A DNA stretch of 64,000 nucleotides from Phalacrocorax aristotelis (GCF_949628215.1 NC_134282.1:5727223-5791222); one strand, 5' to 3'. Numbered from the stretch's first letter, positions 39,635 to 52,319 are shown. Made by a program: numbers and translations. The notes: a model not told the origin generated them from the letters alone.

Positions 39635-42600
39635 GTAATAAAAGACACCTGCTGCCTATAACATTACTGTGAATAAACAATATTACTTTAATAAAGGTTT
39701 TTATTCTCCATATGTAAGTGCACGTGCTTTTAAAGACAAAACAGAATTACTATAGTGTTTCAAAAGTCCCTATCCAGTTTAATAGGAGACTAGTTTAGTC
39801 CTCTTTAGTACTTGTACGAATCATTAGACAACTTTCAACTCCCACTGATTACTTTGTTTTTGGCAGACATTACTGTTTCCTCCCCCTGCTTTTTTGAATA
39901 AACCTGAAATTAACAAGTCAATAAACTGACATATTTACAGTAAAAATAACTTGGCTTCCCTCTCTTCTTCCTCCCACTTCTCAGATTTCTCTTTGCAGAT
40001 GAAAAGGTTATCCTTCACCTACAAGCTTTACGTACACTTACAGCAATTTGGGTAGGGACCTACCCATCTTTCCTTTACACCAGCAGGACCTCAAGTTGAA
40101 GACCCGATATTACAGTAGATTGTTTGTGTTGTCTTAGCTTTTGATTAATAGCTTTAAATAGTTTAGAAACTAGAGCAAACGCTTTCTTTTGAAAAAAAAA
40201 AAAAAGATATCCAAGAAAGAAAACATGTGTTGCTTCAGTGAACTCAAATTGCTCTGTGAAGTACACCATTGTTAAATGCTCCAAGAACTGCTTTAATTTA
40301 AATGTGGAAGGAAAAGCATTTGAAAAGGGCAGTTTTAGTGTACCAATTAAAAAAGATGTCGTAAACTTACATAACTGACATGTACCGGGAAAACTGGGGC
40401 AGTGAAGATTACCTCAAACATAGAAACGGTGACTGGAAAACAACTTCCTGCTACCCTGTCAAGGAAGGAGACAATCTCCAGTAGCTAGGTGATCATGAGG
40501 AGTTCAGACAGGCTGCCTTTAGCAAAGGTACCCATGCTCCTAACATTACCTTGACACGCCAAGGTCAGTTAAAGAAATAGTGTTGAAAAGTAGATGTCCA
40601 AGTTCTCCAGCTTACCCCAAACTTCTACAAGGAGAATCAAGGGCTGCAATGGCATCGCTGCTCAAAAAGCGCCAGACGCAAAATGCAAATGTTTGGGCAT
40701 ATTATCTTATTGAAAAGGTAATCAAATCTTTTGCTTTCCTGTGCTGTCTGAGCAAGATTCCCAGAATTCAGTCAGCATTTCAAAAGCAAAACAAAGCCTT
40801 AAATATGTTGTTCAAAGAAGTCAGAAAGGAAATGATTGTTCTCTCTTCTCAGATGAGGAAGTCCCCCAAACATGCTGTGCATACAGAAACATGGATGATA
40901 AAAATAGATGAAAACAGAAGAGCACAGGAGCTGAAATTCTTCCAAAGTTCAGAGAGATCATTCCTAACTAACTTGGTGTTGTATATTTAAGAAATCCCAC
41001 TGCACGCATGGCACAGTTTCAGCTTCAATTCTGACAGAATTGATCTTTCTAGAGGAAGCCAACTGCCCACTGGCCCCATCAGATCATCAGGGGTTTAGAA
41101 TTGTCAGACATACAGAGCAGATTAGAAATAGTTTACATTATCAAGCAATTATTCGTTTGGATGTAATGGTAATGGTGAAAGACTGCAGGGCTCAAGTACA
41201 TAAATAAGTGGACAGATGCCTTCCAATTAACAGGCTAGCTATTTAGATAAAACTGAATACAACCACATCGTTTACCTTTCTTCTTCTAGATAGAATGTTA
41301 CTTATCATTATTGATTCTTCCTGAAAGAATAGTCTCAGGGTCTGAAAAAATAAATATTACGATAATTCTTGAGAAATAAACACTCAACTAAGCCAAAAAT
41401 CCTTTACAACATAGGAGGTCAAATCTCATTCCACCCAGAAGCCAGACACATATTTAACTCATTAGCTTGTATCAATATGAATTTTTCTCTTTTCCCATCT
41501 CATAGCGACAGCTGCTTTGCAGTGACTCTCAAACACCAAAAAGGAAGCGGATAACGCACGCAGCTTTTATCACATTAGCCACAGTCTGCAGGTTTCATAA
41601 TCATTAGCTTTGAAGTATATTAAACAAAGCAGAACATGACCTTACAGTTGATACTTTAATCACACCACATAAGAACAATTCTTTACCATACATACTTTAT
41701 TAAGGCCACCAAACAAGATGCTATTCAGAACCAGTCAAAAAACCACACACAGGCAGAAAAGCACGCTACTGTTGCACAGCTGAGCGCAGCCAGGCAGCAA
41801 CCACACGGCAGGGAGGGTTCGCTGCTTTTAAATGCGGAGTCATCGGACAACTTCCGACACGTACCTCTGATTTTGGCCAGGCTGAGGGATCAACAAGCAG
41901 CAGAATGTGCACAAGACTAATAGAGAAAAAGAAATTGGAGCTTTTAGTTTTAAAATAACACAGTGTAGTGTAGCTTCACTTATTAGCAAAACACAGATTG
42001 TCTTATCTACATTTACGTTTAGTGCAATATGTAATTACCTTTTTAGAAATAGATTTTTGTGGAGGGAAAATGAAAAAAGACAATGTGGCATTCTTTCAGT
42101 GAAGTCGGGAAATCGAAGATATTTCATACAGGCATTCATCCTATTTATATTCTCACAGACTTTCTCCACATAAACCCCTTCCTAATGACTGTCATAAGCT
42201 ATTTACACTATAACAGAAGATATATTCCTAATGCGATTGATGGAGTTTACTTACATCCCTGTCATTTTGTACTGCTTTAAATACAAAATACAGAGGGAAA
42301 TAAGTCCAAAACTTTACCCTTATTTTGTTTGTCTTGAAGTGGATAGCTTCGGTATCTCCAGCACAATTTCTCAAAGAAATTTAAAGAAAACGTGTTGTTC
42401 CATCAAGAACATCAGAATCATTCACTATTCAGAAAATATTTCCTTTCCTCCTGCAGGAATGCACGTTACATTATTTCTACCCCAATTTCTGCTAACCTTT
42501 TGTCATCCAGTTCACAAGACTAGCAGCACTCAAAAGACACTAATTAAAAACAAAAAATTTTTAAAGATATTTCCAAATTTAACTACTCTGACCTTTCATG

Positions 42601-45351
42601 TAGTTCAGGAAAAATACAAAGTCATCACTAATCGCAGTTGACTGTATGGACATCTTTCCCTATCATTGGCCCATTATACTGACATGTAACCAGAGATACC
42701 AACTATATCAGAGATATGCAAGTATACATAAAATAAAGAAAATCAGGCCTTAACTTTTAAAGCCACGTTTACACACCAAATTTTAACATTATTTTGAACA
42801 CCCAACATAATGAAGATGAGGACAGCCTAAAGGCTGAGTATAGGACAGATGCACCCTATATTTACGAAGACATAACGTATTGGCGACACAGAACATGGAC
42901 TGTCAGAAATAATTTTAAAAAGCGTTCAGCCATGACAAAAGTGTCTTCACGGGTGATGAGCAACTAACACACTAATTTGAGATTTTGAGAAAAAAAACAT
43001 TAGATAAGTTAGTTGAAAAGGACTTTAAAGTGCTGAGAGTAGCTAGATCTTGATGTGAAGAATCCTACCAGTACTAACTCCTCTCCACTTCTACATTTTG
43101 TGATACATAAGATTATAAATTGAATTAAACTACGCATAAACATGACACATCTATGGAATAAATTTCAAGAGTTATCACAACAACGTAGTGTTCACAGGCA
43201 CACGCTCCCAGAACTCCACTAGGCTACGTATGAACAGATATCCATTCTTCCATATGAGAGGAAAAGATGGGAGGAGGTAGCAAGAGAGCCGAGTTTTAAG
43301 AACAAGCACAGAAACATACCACACCAGTCACCTGGCAGCTCAGAAATGCATTAGTCTCAGCCCATTTTTTGGAAATCACCTTGAGCTGGCAGCACTGCAG
43401 CTAAGGCATTCAGTAGGCCAACAGACACACAGAATATTGTGTGCCTTCTACAACAAACGTGAAAGTAGATGAGCGACAACATCAATACTTTCACACACGT
43501 GTGAACAAATCACTCAATCTCAAACTCAACAATGTGAGCACATAAGACAGTCAAGTCTTGTGGAGATAAATTTTGGAACTCATGACTGCATTTAACAGCA
43601 AACTTAAGCCTTCACCTTGCATTACCTTTTAAGTTGCCCTACGTAATTCTGTAGGTAACCCACACCTTAAAAAGCCAACCACCATTCCTCCTCCCTCCCC
43701 TCCCTTGACAATTACTCCTCATCACACTCAATCAAGCCACAACAATACTGAAAAACACACAATGGACATAAAAATAGGAAAGTATGAATCTGGTCCAAGA
43801 CCTCACTGCTTAAAACAAAAAAAACCCAAAACCAGAGAAGTGTCACAAAATTGATGGAGGGAGATAGCAGATTCTATCTTAAGTATCAGCACCAGTAAGA
43901 CTGCAGCTTTGCAGCTGTACCTTAAAACATACCATTTTCACTGTAAGGATAAAATACCACAGACATGCATTTGGTTCAATCCATGCTGTGGCATTTTGGT
44001 AAACATCTCTCACCTATGCGGAACACCATCATTTTCTATCAGACTAAAGTACTGATCACATCAAAAATGATAAGCCATGAACTGGGGAATCAGAGAGAGG
44101 AGGTGATTAATAATACGCAATTTATACACACCAGGCAGGTTTTAAGTAGTTGTTTAATACCGAGATGTGTGGAATATTTGATCATACATAGAGCTGATTA
44201 AAACAAATTGGTTTTTAGAACAGAAAATTCTGCACACAAATACAAGGATCCAGGTGCTTTTTTCTCCTTCCAGCTTTCTTGCTCACCTACTTGAAGGTGA
44301 TGAGGACAGGTAACACCCATGGATATGGGCACACGATCCGTCTGTTCCCAGACGGACATCAAAGTCTTCCCACTTTGCCATCTCAGCACTGCAAGAAGTT
44401 ACAGCCAACGCTTGACAAGCGTAATAATTTACCTATTCTTTCACCTGTTTGCATCGGAGCTCATGTGTCTCGTTAGTATTTGGTAACACTAATCGGTATT
44501 AAAAAAAAAAACAGAAGGCAAGCTTTCATACGGGTGCATTACAAATGCAGGAACAAATCCAAAACTGAGCAGCACTTCAACAATAGAGTTAATTTTAAAT
44601 ATCAGGTAAAAATTTAAGTCTTAAAGCTTTCCAGTAACACAATTACCGCGACAAACAACGCACAAGAGTGCTTCATTATTTTTTTTTAACAGCCAAAGCA
44701 CTCGATATACACGTAGGAGTTGCTCAGTGCAGAGCACTGACCAGACTGACAGCACAAGCGTGCCACACACCAGAGAAGCCCCTCAGAAAAGGGGTTTCAG
44801 AAGCCCAGCTCCGGGTAGGTGCCGACCAGAAAAGCCACCCTAACCTACAGGACATCACCTCCTCCGGCTCGGACAGCTCGTTAAGAACTCTTGCTGCAGC
44901 ATTTACCACAGCATTAACTTGAAAACAAAGTGCTGGCGGTGAAGCGCGGCGGCCGGAGGGGGGCTGAGGGCGGCGGCGGGAGCGGTTCCCTCCCACGGCG
45001 GTCGGCGGGCGGGGAGACAAAGGCTGCCCGAGCCCGTGAGGGGGTCCGGGGTTTGCTTTCCGCCCCTCCCTCAAGTTCTCCCGCCGCAGGGGGAAGCGCC
45101 CTGTCCCCAAACGCCTCCTCTCGCCGCCGCGGCAGCCGCAGCCTCTCTCCCTCCCCTCAGGCGCTAACGGAACGCCGCGCGCCACCTTCCCACCCGCCGC
45201 GAGCCCCCTCAGCCCCCACCACCACACGCGGACAGTCGTGCCGAAACACCAGGCAAAGCTTCGCTTAAAAAAAAAAACCAAACCTAAAACATAAACCGGA
45301 GCCACCGCCCCGCGCACGCACAGCCAGCAGCGAGGGGAGGAGCGTACTCAC

Positions 45352-45425
45352 CGGCCGGCTGCCGGTACCACCGCTCCGCACTCCACCGCGGGTGTGCCCC
45401 CACCGCCGCCAGCGCCCGGCTAAGC
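45352..45425 (-). other. SERPINI1: SERPINI1 non-coding exon 1 (5' end approximate)
   Basis: On the minus strand a strong donor (GTGAGT, plus-strand ACTCAC at 45346-45351) ends an exon at 45352 inside the CpG island. No other coding start for neuroserpin lies near it, and exon 2 opens with 18 untranslated bases after its own acceptor, so a spliced 5' UTR exon is required upstream. The 5' boundary is my guess: it is placed just downstream (minus sense) of the run of GC boxes at 45431-45450. No TATA box is visible. In mammals SERPINI1 also starts with an untranslated exon next to PDCD10. The donor is well supported and the start site is not. Confidence 0.6.
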
Positions 45426-45430
45426 CTCAC

Positions 45431-45450
45431 CGCCCCGCCCCGCCCCGCCG
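45431..45450 (-). promoter_or_regulatory. Tandem GC boxes (Sp1/KLF type), SERPINI1 side
   Basis: Three to four overlapping CCGCCCCGCC-type units lie about 80 bases upstream of the exon 1 donor of SERPINI1. In TATA-less promoters such GC boxes usually sit just upstream of the start site. Confidence 0.7.
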
Positions 45451-45482
45451 AGGCTCCGCCCCCCCGCCGGCCCCCGCGCTCC

Positions 45483-45490
45483 GATTGGTA
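45483..45490 (-). promoter_or_regulatory. CCAAT box (NF-Y type)
   Basis: GATTGGT on the plus strand, that is ACCAATC on the minus strand, placed between the GC boxes and the central inverted repeat. The spacing and orientation suit SERPINI1, though NF-Y sites work in either direction. Confidence 0.6.
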
Positions 45491-45521
45491 GCTTGCGCCT
45501 CCGCCTCTCCGCGCGGCATTG

Positions 45522-45560
45522 TGGGGTTTGTAGTCCCAGGTGGCGAGACTACAAACCCCA
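45522..45560. promoter_or_regulatory. Perfect 14-bp inverted repeat with two ZNF143/THAP11-like sites
   Basis: TGGGGTTTGTAGTC (45522-45535) and its exact reverse complement GACTACAAACCCCA (45547-45560) are separated by 11 bases. Each arm read outwards contains ACTACAAACCCCA, close to the SBS motif ACTACAANTCCCA bound by ZNF143 and THAP11. The left arm continues on the minus strand into CAATGC, matching the distal ATGC part of that motif. The pair is at the centre of the divergent promoter and faces both genes. Binding is inferred. Confidence 0.7.
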
Positions 45561-45690
45561 GCGGCCCGCGCGGCTGCCGGTTAGTTCCGGACAACGCCTG
45601 GTGTGCGGTAACAGCGGCGGACGTTTCCTCCTCCCGGGCGCTTCCGGCGGGGTGGCGAAGCCCACTCGAGAGCTCCGTGGGTTGGGGGAG
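45561..45690 (+). other. PDCD10: PDCD10 candidate non-coding exon 1
   Basis: The coding part of PDCD10 begins near 52.35 kb and its upstream acceptor requires a 5' exon. The most economical one lies just right of the inverted repeat and ends at 45690 before GTGAGG; it has no ATG. Other good donors follow at 45925 (GTGAGC), 46237 (GTGAGC) and 46299 (GTGAGT), so the exon may be longer or alternative. The start is a guess. Confidence 0.4.
45641..45647 (+). promoter_or_regulatory. ETS-like site, PDCD10 side
   Basis: CTTCCGG, the core of ETS/GABP sites common in housekeeping promoters, with a second TTCCGG at about 45585. Position relative to the true start is unknown. Confidence 0.45.
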
Positions 45691-45757
45691 GTGAGGTGTA
45701 GGGCATTGCCGTTGTTCTTCCTTTCCCAGCTTATCCCCGTGGAGGAACGAGCGCATT

Positions 45758-45787
45758 GGGGGTGGGTGGGGTGGAGGGGGGAGGGGG
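45758..45787 (+). promoter_or_regulatory. Promoter-proximal G-quadruplex motif
   Basis: G-runs of 5, 3, 4, 2, 6 and 5 with one-base T or A loops lie on the non-template strand of PDCD10, shortly downstream of its likely start. Such motifs are associated with open CpG-island promoters and R-loops. The folding is inferred. Confidence 0.65.
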
Positions 45788-46299
45788 TGTCCGGTAGTGT
45801 GTTTGCGCAAGGCCTGGCTCGCCTTTTGGGGCTGCGCTGCGTTAGAAGCGTAAAACTCTTTCTAGCATTGGGGCCCGGCCGAGGGGCGGCGGAGCAGTGG
45901 GACCGCCCGGTGGCTCCCGCTGCCGGTGAGCGCGGCCTCGGGCCTCGCCGTGTGGGCAGGGGTGGACGGGGTCCTTTCCCTTCCTCTCCTGAGGAGAGGG
46001 TCAGGCCCCGGCGGGCGGGTCACCGGCTTCCTCTCACCCTAGGGCGGCCGGGCCCGGCAAGCCTAGGCCCGGATGTCTATTATTTTTAGCCCGCCCTAAC
46101 GTTGGAGCGGAGCCGTGTCAAGCGGCTGCCGCCGGCGCCACCGGCCCGGCCGGTGCCTGGGCCGGGGGGAGAGGGAGAGAAGGGCATCAGGGCGCCTTCC
46201 ATCCGAGCTGGCGGGTCCCCGGGCTGTGCTCCTCTCGGTGAGCGGGCAGTCGGGGGTTTGTCGGTGCCCGGGGGTCCCGTTAAGCTCCTCACTTAACTG

Positions 46300-49200
46300 G
46301 TGAGTTTGGTTCCTTCCCTGTAGCTTACACGTAGTGGGGCGCTGGGAGAGGGCTGAAGCCTTGGGCCGGGTTTGCGCTGTTCCGGTTATCAGAGGAACCG
46401 ATTGCCCTCTGGTATTTGTTTACTTGACAGAATTTATTTGTATGTTTGAAACTGTCTTATGTGTCAGTAACGTTGCTTTCATATTCCCAAAAAGAACTTG
46501 AGAAATAGGGGTATGGTGTTGTGGTTGTATGCGCTAACAACCACGGCCTGTTTCACTTAGCAATATTAGAATTATTATATATTATAACTAGTGAAACTGG
46601 GGCATGCTCCAGGAGGACCCACATTTTCGCATGTGGTAGGCAGGCGCAAAAGCTGGGTGTACTAGGACGGACTAAATCGCTTCCATTTTCAAGTTTTAGA
46701 TTGCAAAAGTATGCGAGCTAATTTTAAGCCTGACTTCAGAGCAGGCTTGGATTTCGTTTTAAGTTGATAGGATTCTGAAAAGAGACATCTTGGGTTTATT
46801 GTGAGTTCGTGTGATTTCTGAATCAGTCATACTAATCGCCTTTAAAATAATCGAATGCATAAGCAGTTATGCTTTGTCAGAGTGAATTCAACTGTAAGTG
46901 GCTATTATATGCGTGTGGAGATGTTTGAAAAGTGTGTATCTATTCTAGCAAGAGGCTTTTAGAGATACTTTTAAAACTTCAATGCTATTTTCTGGCAGCA
47001 TTCCTTTTGTTAGCTCTTCAGTGAAACTGCTGCGTGTAAGAGTTAACAGAATAGGGAATCAGTATAGTAGAGTGTCGTCCTTAAGTTTCTTGTTATCTAC
47101 TGATTTTAAAATACAGAGATTACCATAGCCGTTGATCTGTATGCCAATTCCAATGGCTTCAGTTTTAAAAAGAAGGAAAGTAGTTCTGTATCTGAAGCAC
47201 AAAACCTTTAAGCTTTGTACTATATAGTCTGCGTTACACAATGGGAAATAATTACAGCTTATAATTGAAATACAGAGCTGGCAGGTAAGTTACTGGCTGA
47301 CAAGGAAAAGGAGTGGGTTGGTTTGTTTTTCTTTTAAGTGACCGTTAATAAGGGAGACTTCGTTTCCAAGCATGCATGGGATGTGCCTATAGTTAAAAGA
47401 GCATACTCTGCATTTTTTTTTCTTCTGTAAAATTTGCAACTGTAATTAGTAAATTACCCAAACTCCCTCCTCCCATGCATGTTGGTCTTACAAATAGGAG
47501 CAAAGCTCTTGGCCTCTGAATTCGGGAGAGAATATGTGCTGCTACTTCCCTTCCCTCACTCTTTCTTTCTGAACTTAAATTATTTTTTCTGGTAACTCAG
47601 GGGTCTCAGATCATATTAAAAGTAAAACCTCCTCTTGAATACCCACTGAAAGAAGCGAAGCAGAACTTCTTGGCAGTAAGGATAGCCTTTTCTAGCAGGA
47701 TTAGAGCTGTAATTTTTTGCTAGAAGCCAACCGTTGAAATAATCATTCTGGTAGATGACTGCCTCAGTCCTTGTTCCTCTTTAGTACTCTTCTGAAAAAG
47801 GATATTAATGTCTAGGTGCTTAAGTTTTCCAGATCTAAGATAGATGGAGCCTGGAGAAGGGGATGGAGACAAAATCAGTGTATACGTAGATCTGTTGATG
47901 ACACAACTGAAGACTGAAATCCCACCAACTGATACCTAATGTTTCTGTTGTTTTAAAACTCTTTACAAGTTGTAATCACAAGACTCTCCTCTCTTCTTTT
48001 TAAATGCACTTTCAGAAGATAGTGTTAAGCATACACCTTTCTTTCATGGGTACCTTGCTTCTTTTCATTCTGGCTGATGAGCAGATGTGGGTTTAGAGAA
48101 GATTATGGCGCTCTGTGATGGTGATATTCTTATTAAGCAGCTCTGCAGTTCTGCTACTTGATTTTAGTGTGTGACCAGAAGTCTGTCAGTAAATGACACG
48201 GATTAGAGAAAGCAAATTATCACCTTAGATATTGATAACAGTAGTTGCATGTTTTTGGAGGTGTGGTGTGTTTTGTGTTTTTTTGCTATTTACCCTTTTT
48301 TGGCTTACAGCTTACAGGAAGTTTATCTTAATGTAGTTTTTTTTTCGTTTTTTCTCCTCTGATAAAGTTCAGTTGAATGATTTAAAATCCCATTGGATGG
48401 ATGTGGGGAAGTAGATTTACCAAAGAATCCTCCCAAAATTGTTCCTCATGTAAAATGTACCAGTTCTCTCAGTGTTTGCTGAAAAGCTGGGATAATATTT
48501 CAGTGCTAGAACTTAAAGGTTAGAAAGTAAGATTTATACTGACAGTGAAAGTATATATTCTGTGTTGACACAGAATAGACTCTACTATTGTATCTCTTGT
48601 AATACGGCTTGATGTGTTTGATGGTGTAAGACTGAGCAGCAGTATTGTGTTAGCTGGCGTCTTAGCACAGTTCTCAAATTCTCTTTAAATCCCCTACATC
48701 ATTCTGTAACATGATGGTTGATTTCATCTGATGATGTAGCATGAAGCGTAACTTCTAATTACATGTATACAGATTTGAATCTGTGGGATCACTGTAACAA
48801 AAAAGATCAGGCTTGCCTGCAGAGTAATATTTGGCAGTCTGTCTGTTCCAGACAGCATATCCTACTATCTCCTCCTTGTCTTCCCCCTCAGACCAATTAA
48901 CAACTTTGCCAGCTAACACCTTTTTTTTGCATCTTGCAGCACTTTGCCAGGATTTTCTAAACCATGTGACTACATGGTGCTGTTCTAATAAATCACCTTC
49001 TCATGGAGTCTTATTCCTTTTTTTCAGATCGTAATAAACCAATTGGCAGGTGAAACTAGGGTAAACTCATCTCAGATAAGACTCTCTTGAGATTGTAGTG
49101 AGCTGAAGTTAAGCTTTTACAAGACAGCATTGCCATAAAGCTTGGCAGCTATGCAGGTGGCTGCTTCAGATTGCATACCTGAAGAAATCCTGGAAGCTCC

Positions 49201-52200
49201 TAGTTGCTGCATGATAATGTTCATTGAACTTTGGCTGTAGCCAGGCCATTCTGAAGGCTAGTGGACTTTCTAATAATTTACCTAAATAACAGAAACTTCA
49301 GTAGTTGTGGGGATTTGGTCCATAATCAGGACTGAGACCTCCTTCAAAGAAATCTCTATGAGGTTTAGTGCAGCTATGACAAACTGTCTTTCTGTAATGC
49401 AAATAAATGGGGGGGCTGTGAAGATTTTTATCCCTGCTATTTAACACAAGCAAAGACTGCAGTGCATCGAAGTTACAGCTGAATGATGTGAAGAAGTTGA
49501 TCCCTAGCCACAAAGATAAATAGTGTGGCAAGAGCAGCAGTCAGATACTTGCATGACAGCATGACACTACCTAGTGTTTTATCTTCTGGAAAATGGGAAG
49601 ATTTCTAGAATAAGGAACAACCAGAGTGGTATATTGAATATGCTTCTTTTCATATGTTGGCAACAAAAGTATTTGATGTTCTTATGTATGTCTTGTGTGT
49701 GTATATGTAAATCTACCTCTTGTCTTCAGTTGCAACACTTGTATCCTTTGTGTTAATATAAATCCAAGGTGATGTATTTTGTTTGAAGAGTGTCAGTCTC
49801 TGGTAAAGAGATAATAGGTGGTGTATAATTGCTTTTATATGGGGGGTTTAACTGTATGTTTGTATATACTATATCCACTTCACCGTGAATTAGTAATGAT
49901 AGCTTATGGCTCTTCAGGAGAAAATGAATTGTTCATGGTAGTCCACAGTGTAATAGGTTTTCATCATCATAAAAATCCATCACTTCTGTTAGTATTTCTC
50001 CTTCTTTGTGGATACTGCTAACCCATAAAACCAAAGTAATTAAATCTAATGGTTATTTTGTCCTTTGCCCTTCTTCCTATGATCAAAAATCTTTTGGGTA
50101 GACTAGAACAATGTTCAATGACTTGATTTACCTGTTTTAAAAACTTACTGTGTTGAGAATACAGTACTCTAGATAAAAACTTGCAGTAAGTTAATCTGCG
50201 AATGCTGTTTTCAGTCGTGCTTCTTAGGGTAGTGTCGTACATGAGTATATATTTTTACTGAACTTCCAGAAACACAGAGTTAAAGAGTAAAACAAACAGC
50301 TCTCCATCCACTCAGCCCTTTACGTATCAGAGTCTTTAGTGCAGGGAATATGCATGTATAATAAATGGGACAGCTTGTACTTGCAGTTGTGAGTGAAAAC
50401 TTGTTCAGGCAAGTTCCTTCCCCCCCCATGTGAGTAGACCTTGCATGAATTTATGTAACTCTGAGACAAGTTCTTTAGAGGTATTCAACTTTTTGAGGAA
50501 TTATGAATATTCACATGTATCATTCCATGTTCTACACAGCTGTAAAATATCTATGGGTAGGTGATAAAACTGTGAGAGTCCTGAATTTTGCAGTTCCATC
50601 CATGTGGACACACCTTATTCATACAGACCCCTTTTTAAACACTTAGTCATCCTATCCTGTGGCTATAGGAATCTGCTCATGTCATGGTGAAGGGTTGAAC
50701 CAGCAAGAGAAACGAAGACTAGATTTTGCAATAAATAGTCCATGTCAGAAGGCTTGTTCTTCAACAAAGAAAACAGAGCTGCTGCTTGTTACTATATTCA
50801 GGTTTAAGCTTTCTTCAAACCATGTTTTATATGTTGGTTGTTTCTGTAGTGAGACCAGTTCTTCGCTTGTTTTCGTGGTTCTTTTTTGTTGTTTTTGTTT
50901 GTTTGCTACACACACACACTTTTGAGTATGTTCATACTGCCTAATCACATGCTCAGATGAGGAACGCATGATATTTGTAGTCATCCAAGTGCTTACTATA
51001 ATCAATAATAAATTTAACTTGTATAATCATAGCTAAGCTACTATATAAATGCCCTGGGCAAAAAAGAATATCTCGTCTTCTCTTTAAACAGCTTGAAGGT
51101 TTTCAGCCAGTGAAGACCATAATGAGGAATATAGCCTGAGGAAATATCTTGGTATTTTTTAACCTGTTCAAACCATTGGGTAGTGATATTGATTACTGTA
51201 GTAGCTTCTGCTGTTTCCTAAAAATTTTTTTTTTCACTTCTTAATAACATAGCAATAAAATCAGTACACAAACATATAAATGCCTGATGTCTGAAGCTTG
51301 TTAGGAGGAAAACTCCTCCTCTAGTGCACTAAATGCTCCAAGCAAATTTAAAAATTAAAACTGCTAATCTCCTTCTCTGTATCTTTATTCTGAACTTAGA
51401 CTTTAGGTCTTTAAACATGGTTGTGTTATATAAAAAATTTTAAAGAATCTTATAGAGAGAAGATAGAGCAGGCTGTAACAAAGACTCTGTATGAACTGTA
51501 GGGTGACCTTTTTTCTTTTCCACATGACTTCAGGGTCTGAGCAATGCTCACTCTGTGTTGGATATGATGAGCTGGACTGGGTGGAGAACTTCCAAAACCT
51601 AGGTTCAGTTACTGGAACAATAATTTTCCATTGAGTTAACATAGCTGTTGACACACCCCGAGTGGAAAGATGACTTAAGACTTCTGCTCATATAAAAACA
51701 AAGATGTAGTATTTGGAATTCAAATAGGTAGAAAGTAGGCACTGATCTCCATCAGAATCACAGCTCAATGCATATGCAAAAGTATGGAGTATTTATAGAT
51801 AGTCTTAATGTTAATCGTCATAACGCATCTGTATGGGGTTGGGTTTACAGCATGTAATGCTTTTCAAGCTTTATATATCTGTGAATTTTCAGGAATCTTA
51901 GGCTGCTGCTTACGAGTGGTGGCAAGATTTTTGTAATACATATCAAATAAACACACTTCTTTCAAGAAAATTCATTCCATAAGAACTTCAGTAAAACATA
52001 GTACCTTACTCTTTAAAATATCTGTTCACTTAATAGATTTCAGTTAGGATTTTGATGTTACCTGAAGTAGTCTTTCCATATTAACTCATGTCATAAGTAA
52101 TTCCTCGTTTCTAGGCAGTAACAAACTAATGTTGTTCAGTGCCTTTTCATTTGTAGAACCTGTCGGTTGTGAGCATTCACAATTGTGTTTGGTTTTTCTT

Positions 52201-52227
52201 TTTTCTTTTTTTCTCACACAACCTAAG
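46300..52227. other. PDCD10 intron 1 (approximate)
   Basis: About 6 kb between the CpG island and the first coding exon. Additional untranslated exons may be hidden here; other vertebrate PDCD10 genes have several. I see AT-rich DNA with a short CA run near 50909-50919 and no recognisable gene or repeat family. Confidence 0.6.
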
Positions 52228-52295
52228 GACAATAGATTTTTCAAGTTCTTCAAGTATTCTTGCACAACGAGGAAAAAGAAGAAACATTTCAGTGA

Positions 52296-52319
52296 ATGAG
52301 GAGTTTTTTGCTTCTATAG
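52296..52319 (+). promoter_or_regulatory. Short upstream ORF in the PDCD10 leader
   Basis: The ATG lies in TGAATGAGGA, the same 10-mer that holds the true start codon at 52344-52353. Seven codons are followed by TAG, 27 bases before the main ATG. It exists in the mRNA only if the exon begins upstream of 52296, which the acceptor at 52227 suggests. Confidence 0.5.

Larger units (their letters stand above)
17115..45351. other. SERPINI1 intron 1 (about 28 kb)
   Basis: It runs from the GTGAGT donor at 45351 to the TTGCAG acceptor ending at 17115. It carries the recognisable mobile DNA of the window: a CR1 fragment at 18936-19328, a solo LTR at 26503-27627 and a CR1-like relic at 33715-33850. It also has several G-runs, a small GC-rich patch near 29190-29400, a poly-T/poly-A inverted stretch at 39603-39634 and possible SINE relics. 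The rest is AT-rich with chance ORFs. I see no nested gene that I can support. Confidence 0.7.
44930..46300. promoter_or_regulatory. CpG island spanning the SERPINI1/PDCD10 divergent promoter
   Basis: GC content and CpG density rise sharply near 44.93 kb and fall again near 46.3 kb, in contrast to AT-rich flanks. The island contains the untranslated first exons of both divergent genes. Long ORFs across it (44724-45317, 45493-46089) are products of GC-rich sequence lacking stops and not genes. No TATA box or CACGTG E-box was seen between 45.3 and 46.3 kb. Confidence 0.9.

Noticed and set aside
40580..40990. 136-codon ORF in SERPINI1 intron 1
   Set aside because: It begins with a non-ATG start, has no recognisable domain, and lies in ordinary AT-rich intron.
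42231..42641. 136-codon ORF in SERPINI1 intron 1
   Set aside because: No domain or splice context; most likely chance.
44724..45317. 197-codon ORF across the CpG island, minus strand
   Set aside because: GC-rich sequence lacks stops. It is rich in Arg, Gly and Pro without any domain, and it overlaps promoter elements and the SERPINI1 exon 1 donor region.
45493..46089. 198-codon ORF across the CpG island, plus strand
   Set aside because: Same reason: it crosses the inverted-repeat promoter element and candidate PDCD10 donors and shows no protein family.
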